Below are positions 44,639 through 52,540 of a stretch of 64,000 nucleotides of DNA, piece by piece. The stretch spans positions 124,001-188,000 of the forward strand of contig NZ_SNWM01000007.1 of the NCBI RefSeq assembly GCF_004362245.1, given 5' to 3'. The DNA comes from Pedobacter duraquae. Lineage in GTDB: Bacteria > Bacteroidota > Bacteroidia > Sphingobacteriales > Sphingobacteriaceae. The notes beneath the pieces were generated by a model. The model was not told the origin of the DNA, ran no database searches, and worked only from the letters and a program-made list of their open reading frames with translations. Every line of letters starts with the position of its first letter. Position 1 is the stretch's first letter. The translations under genes were made by a program, and so were the position numbers.

Positions 44639-46805
44639 CTGAGCCTACTTGTTCTACAAAAGCTGTCCGGTTGATTTGCTGTGCCTTAACAAGTTTGCCA
44701 TCCAGGAATACCTTAAACGGAGATCCGTTTTTTAGTGGGAGATAAATCTTAGGAGTGGTGTTTCCTGGGATCTCAATGTTGGCAATGAACCAATCCCTGG
44801 TTTGTTGATAAGCTGCCAGGATTGTACCCTTAATTGTTGGAACAGTAATCTGTGCTTCCTTCAATGTGCCAATCTGAGGTTTTATTACAAAGCTCGTCCA
44901 GCCTGGGGTGATTGGCGCTATGCCCATTAGCTTACGCGAAATAATATTTGCAGGAGCAGCTCCCCATGCATGATTCCAATCCTGATTAGGTTTGTATTTA
45001 TTATCCCAAGCCTCTAACGTGATGGTGCTTCCTACCCTCAGCATATTGAACCAGCTCCTGTCGGTTTTAGATGTTAACAGTGACAGCCCATAATCGCTAT
45101 CCTGGGCATCATAGATCCCGTCCAATAAAAACTGACTTCCATATACACTGCAGGCCATACCTCTGGATTTGATAAAAGCCAATACGTTATCTACATCTTT
45201 ACTATCCACCAGGCCCAGAGCCAGAGCAAAAGCGTTGGCGTGCAAAGATGCATGATCTGTTCCTATTCCATCTACAAAGACTTTCCTATTGCTGTCGAAA
45301 AACATTTTGTGGAATGCAACTTTAACATTTGCAGCCTTGTTTCTATACATTTCCGCATCTGTAGCCTTTCCGAGGTCTGTCGCAATCTGCTCCATAATAA
45401 TCAGGCTTCGATAATGAAAAGCATTGACCACAGCGTTGTATTTGGTGAACACAAAACCATCGGTTTCGGTATTAAGCGGCCAGTCTACGATGTCTTTTAA
45501 TGCTCCATTTCCACGATGTATCGATGCTTTAACCTCGTCGGTAAGGCGTCCGTTCAATGTGCTGATCAAACCGGTGGAATCAGTAAGGGAAACGAGTGTT
45601 TTTGCCTGAAGATCTTTATAATAGTGTGCTATCGACCTGCTGTCTCCTGTGTACAGATAATCATTCCAGGCCATCAACACAGATTGAAGGTTCCATTCTG
45701 TTGGCCAGGTAGGATGAGTAATCAGGTACTCATGAGAATTGCGGGCCATCGTAAATTCCTTGTCCACGGCATAATGGCTGAGTTGGTTAATGTATGCGTC
45801 CGCTTCATAAGGGATACGTTCCCTGTCGCCATCTACATAGATGCCCAGAAACGATGTTGCCTTGATAGCATATTTACACAGATCCCAGATTGCATTCAGC
45901 GTCGGGTCTGAACTGTGGAAAGATGCTGCATGATCATCAAAAGGATAGTGCACAAACAACCGGGTCAGGGTATTTTTATCTAATGGCAATGCATAACCTT
46001 CAACTTCGCAATACCGGAACGGGGTAACCTCGCCAATGTAATCAGGCATTTTCATCGCTGCAGGCTTCGTATTGAAAGCGTCTTTTTTGAGGTTGATTTT
46101 ATACGTGTGCAGACCTTTTTTTAGCGTCAATACATATCTTGCATAACGAATTGTGCCTGGAGGTTTCCTATTGATATTCCCCTCCTGATCGAGGGTTTCA
46201 CCTAATCTTATTACGACCGTATCACCAGCTGTTTTCGAAAACAGCTCCATTTTTAACTGAGCAAACGCATCTTTTCCAAAATCCGCCTGGTAAAAACTAT
46301 CAATTGTCTTTATCGAGACTGGCTTCTGCCCCGTGATTTGTAGCGGATAGCTGGGATTCTTATAGTCTGATAATTCAGCTGAGGTCATAAATGAGGCAGC
46401 TGATGAATAAGCACTTGCCACACTCTGACCGTTCCAAATTCTAACTTTCCAATAGTACTTTTTACCTGGCGCTAATGCTGCGCCTTTAAACAATACGGCC
46501 GAAGAGTTGGAGCTGCTTATTTTTCCTGAATTCCAAATAGTTCCAATGTCTTTATTCAGCTGCATGAGATTATCTGATACCAGCAATTGATAGGCCGTCT
46601 GCTTAAGGCTTTGCCCACTCTTATTTTGTTCCCAACTGAAACCCGGATTTTTATTAAAAATAACCGCCTTATCATTGGCTGGTTTTGACTTTGCAGCGAT
46701 TAGATCACACATCAATCCTTTTGGGGCTAGGACAGTTGTTTTTTGCGCGAAGAGTTGTACGTTTAAAAGAATAGCAATAAAAAAGAGCGTTGCGTTTTTA
46801 AACAT
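44604..46805 (-). CDS. secreted GH78-type alpha-L-rhamnosidase
   Basis: A 733-aa exported glycoside hydrolase. The signal peptide ends after VQLFAQ (about residue 21). A Fn3-like N-terminal domain (PGFSWEQNKSGQ, YQLLVSDN, KKYYWKVRIWNG) is followed by a beta-sandwich, then the (alpha/alpha)6 catalytic barrel from about residue 285. Characteristic segments are IYVDGDRERIPYEADAYINQ (about 320-340, acidic cluster) and TLEAWDNKYKPNQDWNHAWGAAP (about 595-617, Glu and His), ending in a C-terminal beta domain. It releases terminal alpha-L-rhamnose from plant or microbial glycans, probably in the periplasm. A minus-strand -7 box TAGGTTTG (plus 46874-46881) lies upstream, with TGATCATTAAA repeats beyond it. 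Confidence 0.88.
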   Translation of the reverse strand: MFKNATLFFIAILLNVQLFAQKTTVLAPKGLMCDLIAAKSKPANDKAVIFNKNPGFSWEQNKSGQSLKQTAYQLLVSDNLMQLNKDIGTIWNSGKISSSNSSAVLFKGAALAPGKKYYWKVRIWNGQSVASAYSSAASFMTSAELSDYKNPSYPLQITGQKPVSIKTIDSFYQADFGKDAFAQLKMELFSKTAGDTVVIRLGETLDQEGNINRKPPGTIRYARYVLTLKKGLHTYKINLKKDAFNTKPAAMKMPDYIGEVTPFRYCEVEGYALPLDKNTLTRLFVHYPFDDHAASFHSSDPTLNAIWDLCKYAIKATSFLGIYVDGDRERIPYEADAYINQLSHYAVDKEFTMARNSHEYLITHPTWPTEWNLQSVLMAWNDYLYTGDSRSIAHYYKDLQAKTLVSLTDSTGLISTLNGRLTDEVKASIHRGNGALKDIVDWPLNTETDGFVFTKYNAVVNAFHYRSLIIMEQIATDLGKATDAEMYRNKAANVKVAFHKMFFDSNRKVFVDGIGTDHASLHANAFALALGLVDSKDVDNVLAFIKSRGMACSVYGSQFLLDGIYDAQDSDYGLSLLTSKTDRSWFNMLRVGSTITLEAWDNKYKPNQDWNHAWGAAPANIISRKLMGIAPITPGWTSFVIKPQIGTLKEAQITVPTIKGTILAAYQQTRDWFIANIEIPGNTTPKIYLPLKNGSPFKVFLDGKLVKAQQINRTAFVEQVGSGKHTLKIVYLN

Positions 46806-46895
46806 ACCGTTTTAACTAATTTGTGTGTCCTATCATGAAACAAAAACGAATATAATTTAAGTTTTCTTTGTTTCAAACCTACAGTACAGGATGGT

Positions 46896-46930
46896 TGATC
46901 ATTAAATGATTGATCTGACTGATCATTAAA
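46896..46930. promoter_or_regulatory. TGATCATTAAA direct repeats upstream of the rhamnosidase gene
   Basis: TGATCATTAAA occurs at 46896-46906 and 46920-46930, 24 bp apart, with ATTGATC between. They lie just upstream of the minus-strand -7 box TAGGTTTG (46874-46881). This arrangement suits an activator with two half-sites, such as an AraC-type regulator; the regulator is unknown. Confidence 0.35.
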
Positions 46931-46965
46931 AAACCATTAGAATAATATTAAGTCATGTACAAAGT

Positions 46966-47015
46966 TTAACATTTAATTAACTCATACCGAATGTTGTCTT
47001 AACATAGACTTAACA
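46966..47015 (+). promoter_or_regulatory. 11-bp-phased TTAACA array, possible Pho-box-like operator
   Basis: TTAACA at 46966-46971, TTAACT at 46977-46982, TTAACA at 46999-47004 and TTAACA at 47010-47015. The starts differ by 11, 22 and 11 bp, so all lie in one 11-bp register with one position missing. TTAACA separated by 5 bp is the classical PhoP half-site arrangement of Bacillus, and 11-bp repeats also form E. coli pho boxes. The array ends 50 bp before the ATG of a porin whose family includes phosphate-selective OprO/OprP. Confidence 0.55.
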
Positions 47016-47064
47016 TCTTTGTGGCGGTAACAAACTTAATGTCTTGTTAACCTTGCCGATTAGC

Positions 47065-48273
47065 ATGAAAATATCAAAGACCCTTATTGCAATTCATTTA
47101 TTGTTTTTGCTGGTTACATCAACATCATTTGCACAACAAACAGACACCGTAGCAAAAGCACCAAAGTGGTACGATACTTTTTCAATTAGAGGATACGCCC
47201 AACTCAGATATAACAGACTGCTGGAAACAAATCCGGAACTTAAAAATGAGCAGGGAGATAAAAGTTGGGGTGATAATGGCGGACTTTTTCTGCGCCGCAT
47301 CAGGTTGGTATTCTATGGGCAGATCAGCAAGCGTGTATATTTCTATCTGCAACCCGATTTTGCGACTGCAGGCTCGTCCGGTAACCTCAACTTCGGACAG
47401 CTGCGCGACGCTTATTTTGATCTGGGGCTGGATGACAAGAATGAATTCAGGATCCGTCTTGGGCAAAGTAAAATACCCTACGGTTTTGAGAATATGCAGT
47501 CCAGTCAAAACCGCCTCCCTATGGATCGTGCTGATGGTACCAACAGCGCTTTTGTTAATGAACGTGACCTGGGTGCCTTTTTTTATTGGGCGCCAAAAAA
47601 GATTCGTGCGCGGTTCGATATGTTGGTAAAACAAGGGTTGAAAGGTTCTGGCGATTACGGTGTTTTTGCCTTCGGCCTGTTCAACGGGCAGACGGCAAAC
47701 AAGCCTGAGGCCAATAACCAACAGCACTGGGTTACCAGGTTTACCTATCCTATAGCCATCGGAAAGCAAATTGTAGAAGCATCTATTCAGGGATATACTG
47801 GTGCCTATAACGTAACAGAAAGTCAAACCAGCAAGGGCGTAAAGGTTAAAGCCGATCGCAATTATCTGGATCAGCGGGTTGCTGCGTCATTTATCCTATA
47901 TCCGCAGCCTTTTGGGATTCAGGCGGAATATAATGTGGGGAAAGGACCAACGTATAATAAAGCAACAGACTCCATTGAGGTTAAAAATCTGAATGGCGGT
48001 TACGTTACCTTATCCTATCTCACGAAAATAAAAAAACAAGTACTGATTCCCTTCGCCCGCGCCCATTATTATAATGGCGGCAAAAAACATGAACTTGATG
48101 CCCGTGCATACGATGTTAAAGAGCTTGAAATTGGCCTGGAATGGCAGCCTGTTAAGCAGTTCGAATTGGTTTGTCAATATACGATGTCTTCCAGGCGATT
48201 CGAAGACCACGAACTGCAGGACAATCTGCAAAAAGGCAACCTGCTCCGGCTACAGGCACAGGTCAATTTTTAA
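47065..48273 (+). CDS. OprO/OprP-family (phosphate-selective type) porin
   Basis: A 402-aa outer-membrane porin. The ATG at 47065 gives the signal peptide MKISKTLIAIHLLFLLVTSTSFAQ; an in-frame TTG at 47044 is less likely. The barrel matches the phosphate-selective porin O/P family: FSIRGYAQLRYNRLLETNPE, GGLFLRRIRLVFYGQISKRVYFYLQPDF, LRDAYFDLGLDDKNEFRIRLGQSKIPYGFENMQSSQNRLPMDR, and a final LLRLQAQVNF with terminal Phe. In Pseudomonas the family takes up phosphate or polyphosphate, and members elsewhere are general anion porins. An 11-bp-phased TTAACA array upstream points to phosphate control here, which is an inference. Confidence 0.9.
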   Translation: MKISKTLIAIHLLFLLVTSTSFAQQTDTVAKAPKWYDTFSIRGYAQLRYNRLLETNPELKNEQGDKSWGDNGGLFLRRIRLVFYGQISKRVYFYLQPDFATAGSSGNLNFGQLRDAYFDLGLDDKNEFRIRLGQSKIPYGFENMQSSQNRLPMDRADGTNSAFVNERDLGAFFYWAPKKIRARFDMLVKQGLKGSGDYGVFAFGLFNGQTANKPEANNQQHWVTRFTYPIAIGKQIVEASIQGYTGAYNVTESQTSKGVKVKADRNYLDQRVAASFILYPQPFGIQAEYNVGKGPTYNKATDSIEVKNLNGGYVTLSYLTKIKKQVLIPFARAHYYNGGKKHELDARAYDVKELEIGLEWQPVKQFELVCQYTMSSRRFEDHELQDNLQKGNLLRLQAQVNF

Positions 48274-48371
48274 GATAGATTTACCAAGCCTGACTGTTTG
48301 ACAAACACCGAAGGTTGCATCAGCAAAAAACAGGATAATGTTAATGGCCGAAAAATACAATTCACAAATTT

Positions 48372-48409
48372 CAATATGGGTTATGTTTGCTTTAACATAA
48401 CCCATATTG
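48372..48409. promoter_or_regulatory. 16-bp perfect inverted repeat over the DUF6624 gene promoter
   Basis: CAATATGGGTTATGTT (48372-48387) and AACATAACCCATATTG (48394-48409) are perfect complements with a 6-bp centre, ending 2 bp before the ATG at 48412. A -7 box TATGTTTG (48382-48389) lies inside the left arm and centre. The dyad would therefore cover about -24 to +13, a position suited to a repressor operator; if transcription starts further upstream it would instead form a strong hairpin at the start codon. Confidence 0.6.
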
Positions 48410-48411
48410 CT

Positions 48412-49068
48412 ATGAGATACTTTTTCACTTTGTTCTTGTGCATCACATTACTTTGTACCGCCCGGGCGCAACAGAAATACCTGCCCGCTTTAAAAAAACG
48501 GCTGGATAGCATTTTGCATGAAGACCAGAAATTCAGGGAATATTTTGCAAATGGAATCGACAAAGCCAAAAGAGATTCCCTGATCATCGTTTATCAACTT
48601 GATAGCACTAATTTCTTCAACGGCCTCAATAAGTTGATGATTGAGGCCGACACCAGTAACACGCGACTCATCCAGCAAATCATGCTCAAATATGGCTATC
48701 CTGGAAAAACACTTGTTGGCAAGGAAAGTAGCAGTGTAGCCTGGTCTGTGCTCCAGCACTCTAATCAGATTGCATCTTACCTTACCCTTGTTCAGGAGGC
48801 AGCCAGAAAGGGAGAGGTAGAAAAGAAATATGCTGCCCTGATGGAAGACCGTGTATTGATGTATAGCGGAAAGCCACAGATTTATGGTACTCAGGGGAGT
48901 TATCGAAAGCTAAAAAACGGCAAGTCCGAAATGATTATTTTCCCTATTCAGGATCCCGCCGGAGTTAACAAACGGAGAAGGAAAATGGGCTTTGATACTA
49001 CTGTAGAGGCCAATGCAAAATCACTGGGCATCACCTACCGGGAGATTAAAATGGAGGAGCTTCTGTGA
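48412..49068 (+). CDS. DUF6624 domain secreted protein
   Basis: About 218 aa. The ATG at 48412 gives a signal peptide (MRYFFTLFLCITLLCTARAQ); the frame opening at 48298 would run through the palindrome and lacks a signal. The mature protein matches DUF6624: RLDSILHEDQKFREYF, ADTSNTRLIQQIMLKYGYPGKTLVG, AWSVLQHSNQIASYL, ALMEDRVLMYSGKPQIYGTQG and VNKRRRKMGFDTTVEANAKSLGI. The family is common in Bacteroidota and has no known function. It lies 138 bp after the porin, with its own promoter overlapped by the 48372-48409 palindrome. Confidence 0.85.
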   Translation: MRYFFTLFLCITLLCTARAQQKYLPALKKRLDSILHEDQKFREYFANGIDKAKRDSLIIVYQLDSTNFFNGLNKLMIEADTSNTRLIQQIMLKYGYPGKTLVGKESSSVAWSVLQHSNQIASYLTLVQEAARKGEVEKKYAALMEDRVLMYSGKPQIYGTQGSYRKLKNGKSEMIIFPIQDPAGVNKRRRKMGFDTTVEANAKSLGITYREIKMEELL

Positions 49069-49165
49069 TAAATAGATAAAACTGCTGGCAAACAGAACAA
49101 TAAACAGATACTTTGGTTATACGTGTGGCTTCCCTTACTATTTACAGGTATAATTACTGATCCAC

Positions 49166-50407
49166 GTGAAAAATAAAATCTCATATGCGGCAAGAATTCT
49201 GGTACTCCTTGTTACCGTAAGTCTTGGCGCCCAGGCACAAACTGCCAGCACTATTATTCCGAAAACAGTTTCCAGGCGAGATACTGCCAGGCAAACGGAC
49301 TTGATTGACATCGGTAAATCACTGTTCCACATCCGTCCTAAAGTGATCCGTACCGAGGGCGACAAAAAAATCTATTTCTCATTTCTGCCGATCAGTAGTG
49401 CTGTTCCGGGAGGGAACGGAAGGGCGCTTGTTACAAGTACCTCTGCTGGTATCTACCTAGGCCCCAGGAAAACAACAAACCTTTCCAGTGCCTCATTTGC
49501 ACCATACTGGAACTTTGGAAGCAGGTTTGGCCTTCCTCTGCGCACCAGTATCTGGCTGCCGGAAAACACCTGGACTATCCAAGGAGATGTTCGCTTCCTG
49601 CGCTACCCTCAAGATACCTGGGGACTAGGCAGCACGCGTGGCGAAGATGACAAATCATTGGTTAACTATAACTATGTGCGCTTCTACCAAAGTGCGCTAA
49701 AGAAGATTGAGCCGTACCTGTTTGCCGGTTTTGGATACAACCTGGACTACCATTCGGGAATCCATAGTGATGAAGAGAATATCGACCTGCCAACATTTAC
49801 AAAATATGCCTATGGTACCAATGGGAGTTCTGTGTCATCGGGTATAACGTTCAACCTACTTTACGATACCAGGAACAACTCTATCAATCCAATTATGCCT
49901 GGTGCTTACGCAAATATCGTGTACCGGGTAAATCCTAAATTTCTGGGAAGTAACGACAACTCGAGCTCGGTATATGCCGATTTCAGAAAATACGTGCGCC
50001 TAAACCCCGAAAAGCGAATCCAGCAAAATACCCTGGCGTTCTGGACTTATGTTTGGAGTGCAGTGGGCAATAAAACACCTTATCTGGATTTACCAAGCCT
50101 TGGCTGGGATCCTTATAACCGCTCAGGAAGAGGTTTTGAGCAAAACAGATACCGCGGGCGTACCCTGGTTTATCTGGAGGCCGAATACAGGAGAGATATC
50201 ACGGCTAACGGCCTGTTAGGCTTTGTGGTGTTTACAAATGTAAATACAGTAAGCGGATCAGGATCTCTCTTAACATCCTATCATCCCGCAGCAGGAACGG
50301 GGCTGAGGGTTAAGTTTAACAAGGGATCGGGTACAAACATCGCGGTCGACTATGGTATTAGCAAAGGATTCAGTTCCATTACCCTGGGTTTGGGAGAGGC
50401 TTTTTAG
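49166..50407 (+). CDS. BamA/TamA-family (bacterial surface antigen) outer-membrane barrel
   Basis: A 413-aa exported barrel. It starts with GTG at 49166, giving MKNKISYAARILVLLVTVSLGAQAQ, a signal peptide of about 25 residues. The remainder fits the Bac_surface_Ag/BamA barrel: YNLDYHSG, a strand-rich body, and RYRGRTLVYLEAEYRRDI (the conserved R-x-R-G...E-x-R segment), then GTGLRVKFNKGSGTNIAVDYGISKGFSSITLGLGEAF ending in Phe. POTRA domains are missing, so it is not BamA itself. Its transport or catalytic role is unknown. The end overlaps the convergent histidine kinase gene by 4 bp. Confidence 0.82.
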   Translation: MKNKISYAARILVLLVTVSLGAQAQTASTIIPKTVSRRDTARQTDLIDIGKSLFHIRPKVIRTEGDKKIYFSFLPISSAVPGGNGRALVTSTSAGIYLGPRKTTNLSSASFAPYWNFGSRFGLPLRTSIWLPENTWTIQGDVRFLRYPQDTWGLGSTRGEDDKSLVNYNYVRFYQSALKKIEPYLFAGFGYNLDYHSGIHSDEENIDLPTFTKYAYGTNGSSVSSGITFNLLYDTRNNSINPIMPGAYANIVYRVNPKFLGSNDNSSSVYADFRKYVRLNPEKRIQQNTLAFWTYVWSAVGNKTPYLDLPSLGWDPYNRSGRGFEQNRYRGRTLVYLEAEYRRDITANGLLGFVVFTNVNTVSGSGSLLTSYHPAAGTGLRVKFNKGSGTNIAVDYGISKGFSSITLGLGEAF

Positions 50408-52377
50408 AGGGGCAGCACAATTTCGAATTCAGACCCACCACCAGCAACGTCCGTTACCTTAAGCTCGCCACCGTGTGCTTTTACAATATCGTAACTCATA
50501 CTTAAGCCAAGTCCCGTGCCTTCGCCCGTGGGCTTGGTCGTAAAAAATGGTTGCATTATTTTCTCTTTGATGGCAGGGGGAACGCCAGTGCCATTATCTC
50601 TAACGATAATTTTAACTCCAGCAGCATCGGTGGTTGTAATTGCTGATACGCTGGGCCTAAAGTCGGATGTTTCGGTTTTTCCTCTTTCCTGCACAGCATA
50701 GAAAGCGTTGTTAAAGAGATTGACCAACACCCTGACTATATCTTGAGGCATCAGGTTTAACTGGGGCAACGCGCTATCGAAGTCTGTTAACAGTTCGGCA
50801 TTGAACGAATGATCCTTTGCCCTGAGTCCGTGATACGCTAGTTTCATGGCTTCGTCAACAAGCTCATTTACGTCAGAGAAACGTTTCTCCCCTGTACTGG
50901 TGCGGCTGTGCTGCAGCATACCTTTTACGATAGAATCGGCCCGCTTGCCATGGTGTCCAATTCGCTCTTCATTTTGCTTCAGGTCGGCCATGATGGCCTT
51001 GATCTCATCCATGTCGCCCTGTGTCAACTGAAGGTCCATTTCCTCCAGCAGTTCAATATTAACTTCAGAAAAGTTATTGATAAAGTTGAGGGGATTCTGG
51101 ATCTCATGGGCAATACCCGCTGTGAGTTCTCCCAGTGAGGCCATTTTCTCGGCCTGGATCAGCTGTGCCTGCGTTACCTGCAACTGCTTCAAAGCATGTT
51201 CAGCAAGATCCTTCTGATTCTCTGTTTCTTTCTTCTGACTTTCTAATATAGCATATGCTTTTTTTCTGTTGTTGTTATTCCTGAACTGAAGCAGCGTCGC
51301 AATACAGATCAAGGTAAATCCACTACACAGGAATATAAATGCAAGTTTATTTCTAAAGGATTTCTTGGCCGCCGCAATTTCTGTTTGTCGCAAATGCTCG
51401 TCGGCATTCAGGTTTTCTATTTCCTGAAACCTGCTTACATTATAGATGCTGTCTTTTGCCGAGCTGGTAAGTTTCAGGTATTTGAATGCACTATCAGGCT
51501 TTTTAAGCGAGTCGTAAAGCGCGTAAAGTAGCGCTGTACTTTCGTATATGCCTTTATTATATGCAGCTTTGCGGGCATTCATCAATGCGTTATTGGCATA
51601 ATATATCGCCGAGTCTGATTGCGCTGTTTTCTGAAAATAGCCCGCTATACTGATACCCACAGTACTGAGGTCCCTCAGGATGCTTCCTTCCTTTGCCAAT
51701 GCAAAGGCTTTTCTGAAATACATCGCCGCAGCCTTTTCGTCGTTCATTTTAAGGTGCGCCTCTCCCAATACGGTATATACATTAGGGACGCCATAGGTGG
51801 AAGCCCTTGGAAGCGCTAAAAACTTATTGGCATAGTAGATTGCTGAATCCAGCTTATTTGACTTTTCGTAAACGTAAGCAAGATTACCGTAGCTCGCCTC
51901 GATAATAACTTTGTCCTTTAAAGATATTGCCAGACCTTCAGCCTGTTTAAAATATTGCTTTGCCTTTGTATAATTTTGCTGCCCTTTGTAAATGTTACCA
52001 ATTAGGTTGAGCAGGTCAGGTAACAGCTTTTTATCCTTTAAGGATTCAATGGCTGTAAGCGCCTGAAAACTGAGTTCGAGTGCTTTGGAATAATTGCCTT
52101 TGGTATAATAAGCCTTGGCGAGGTCGCTTTTGCTCACTGCAACTAAAGCTTCGTCTTTCTGCTGTTCTGCGATAGCGATTTTCTTTTTTGCATAAGGAAC
52201 GATGCTATCCCAGTTGGAGCTCGCATATTGTCTCATGATCTGATCGATGAGGCTGATTCTTACAGCGTCATTCTGCGCACGGTTCAAAAGGTTTTTTAAG
52301 CTATCAATGTTTTTAACCTGCGCAAAACCTGATACCGCGATACTGGAAAAACAAAAGAATGAGAGCAACTTTTTCAT
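50404..52377 (-). CDS. TPR-containing sensor histidine kinase
   Basis: A 657-aa kinase. The signal peptide (to about residue 20) precedes a periplasmic TPR array (about 50-330; repeats such as AKAYYTKGNYSKALELSFQAL and IGNIYKGQQNYTKAKQYFKQA). One membrane helix (about 342-364, LAFIFLCSGFTLICIATLLQF) and a coiled coil lead to the HisKA helix with phospho-acceptor His in ELTAGIAHEIQNPLNF (about residue 422). The HATPase domain has VLVNLFNNAFYAVQER (N-box), DNGTGVPPAIKEKI, FFTTKPTGEGTGLGLSMS and a C-terminal GGGSEFEIVLPL. No response-regulator gene is adjacent, so it is an orphan. The ligand of the TPR sensor is unknown. Confidence 0.93.
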   Translation of the reverse strand: MKKLLSFFCFSSIAVSGFAQVKNIDSLKNLLNRAQNDAVRISLIDQIMRQYASSNWDSIVPYAKKKIAIAEQQKDEALVAVSKSDLAKAYYTKGNYSKALELSFQALTAIESLKDKKLLPDLLNLIGNIYKGQQNYTKAKQYFKQAEGLAISLKDKVIIEASYGNLAYVYEKSNKLDSAIYYANKFLALPRASTYGVPNVYTVLGEAHLKMNDEKAAAMYFRKAFALAKEGSILRDLSTVGISIAGYFQKTAQSDSAIYYANNALMNARKAAYNKGIYESTALLYALYDSLKKPDSAFKYLKLTSSAKDSIYNVSRFQEIENLNADEHLRQTEIAAAKKSFRNKLAFIFLCSGFTLICIATLLQFRNNNNRKKAYAILESQKKETENQKDLAEHALKQLQVTQAQLIQAEKMASLGELTAGIAHEIQNPLNFINNFSEVNIELLEEMDLQLTQGDMDEIKAIMADLKQNEERIGHHGKRADSIVKGMLQHSRTSTGEKRFSDVNELVDEAMKLAYHGLRAKDHSFNAELLTDFDSALPQLNLMPQDIVRVLVNLFNNAFYAVQERGKTETSDFRPSVSAITTTDAAGVKIIVRDNGTGVPPAIKEKIMQPFFTTKPTGEGTGLGLSMSYDIVKAHGGELKVTDVAGGGSEFEIVLPL

Positions 52378-52540
52378 GTGTGTATTGGTAATCAGGGTTT
52401 TGTTTGACTATGCTAAACTGTTTTAGGCAGATCAATATACAGCTATTTTTTCAGAGCATTAAAGAAAAAAATAAGCCTGTAATGGCTGTAGATAATAAAA
52501 GAAAAACGACTATTTTTACGCCTATCCCTTAAGCGTTCCA

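Noticed and set aside
45516..45911. 131-codon open frame opposite the GH78 gene
   Set aside because: Shadow of the catalytic domain coding sequence; no recognisable protein.
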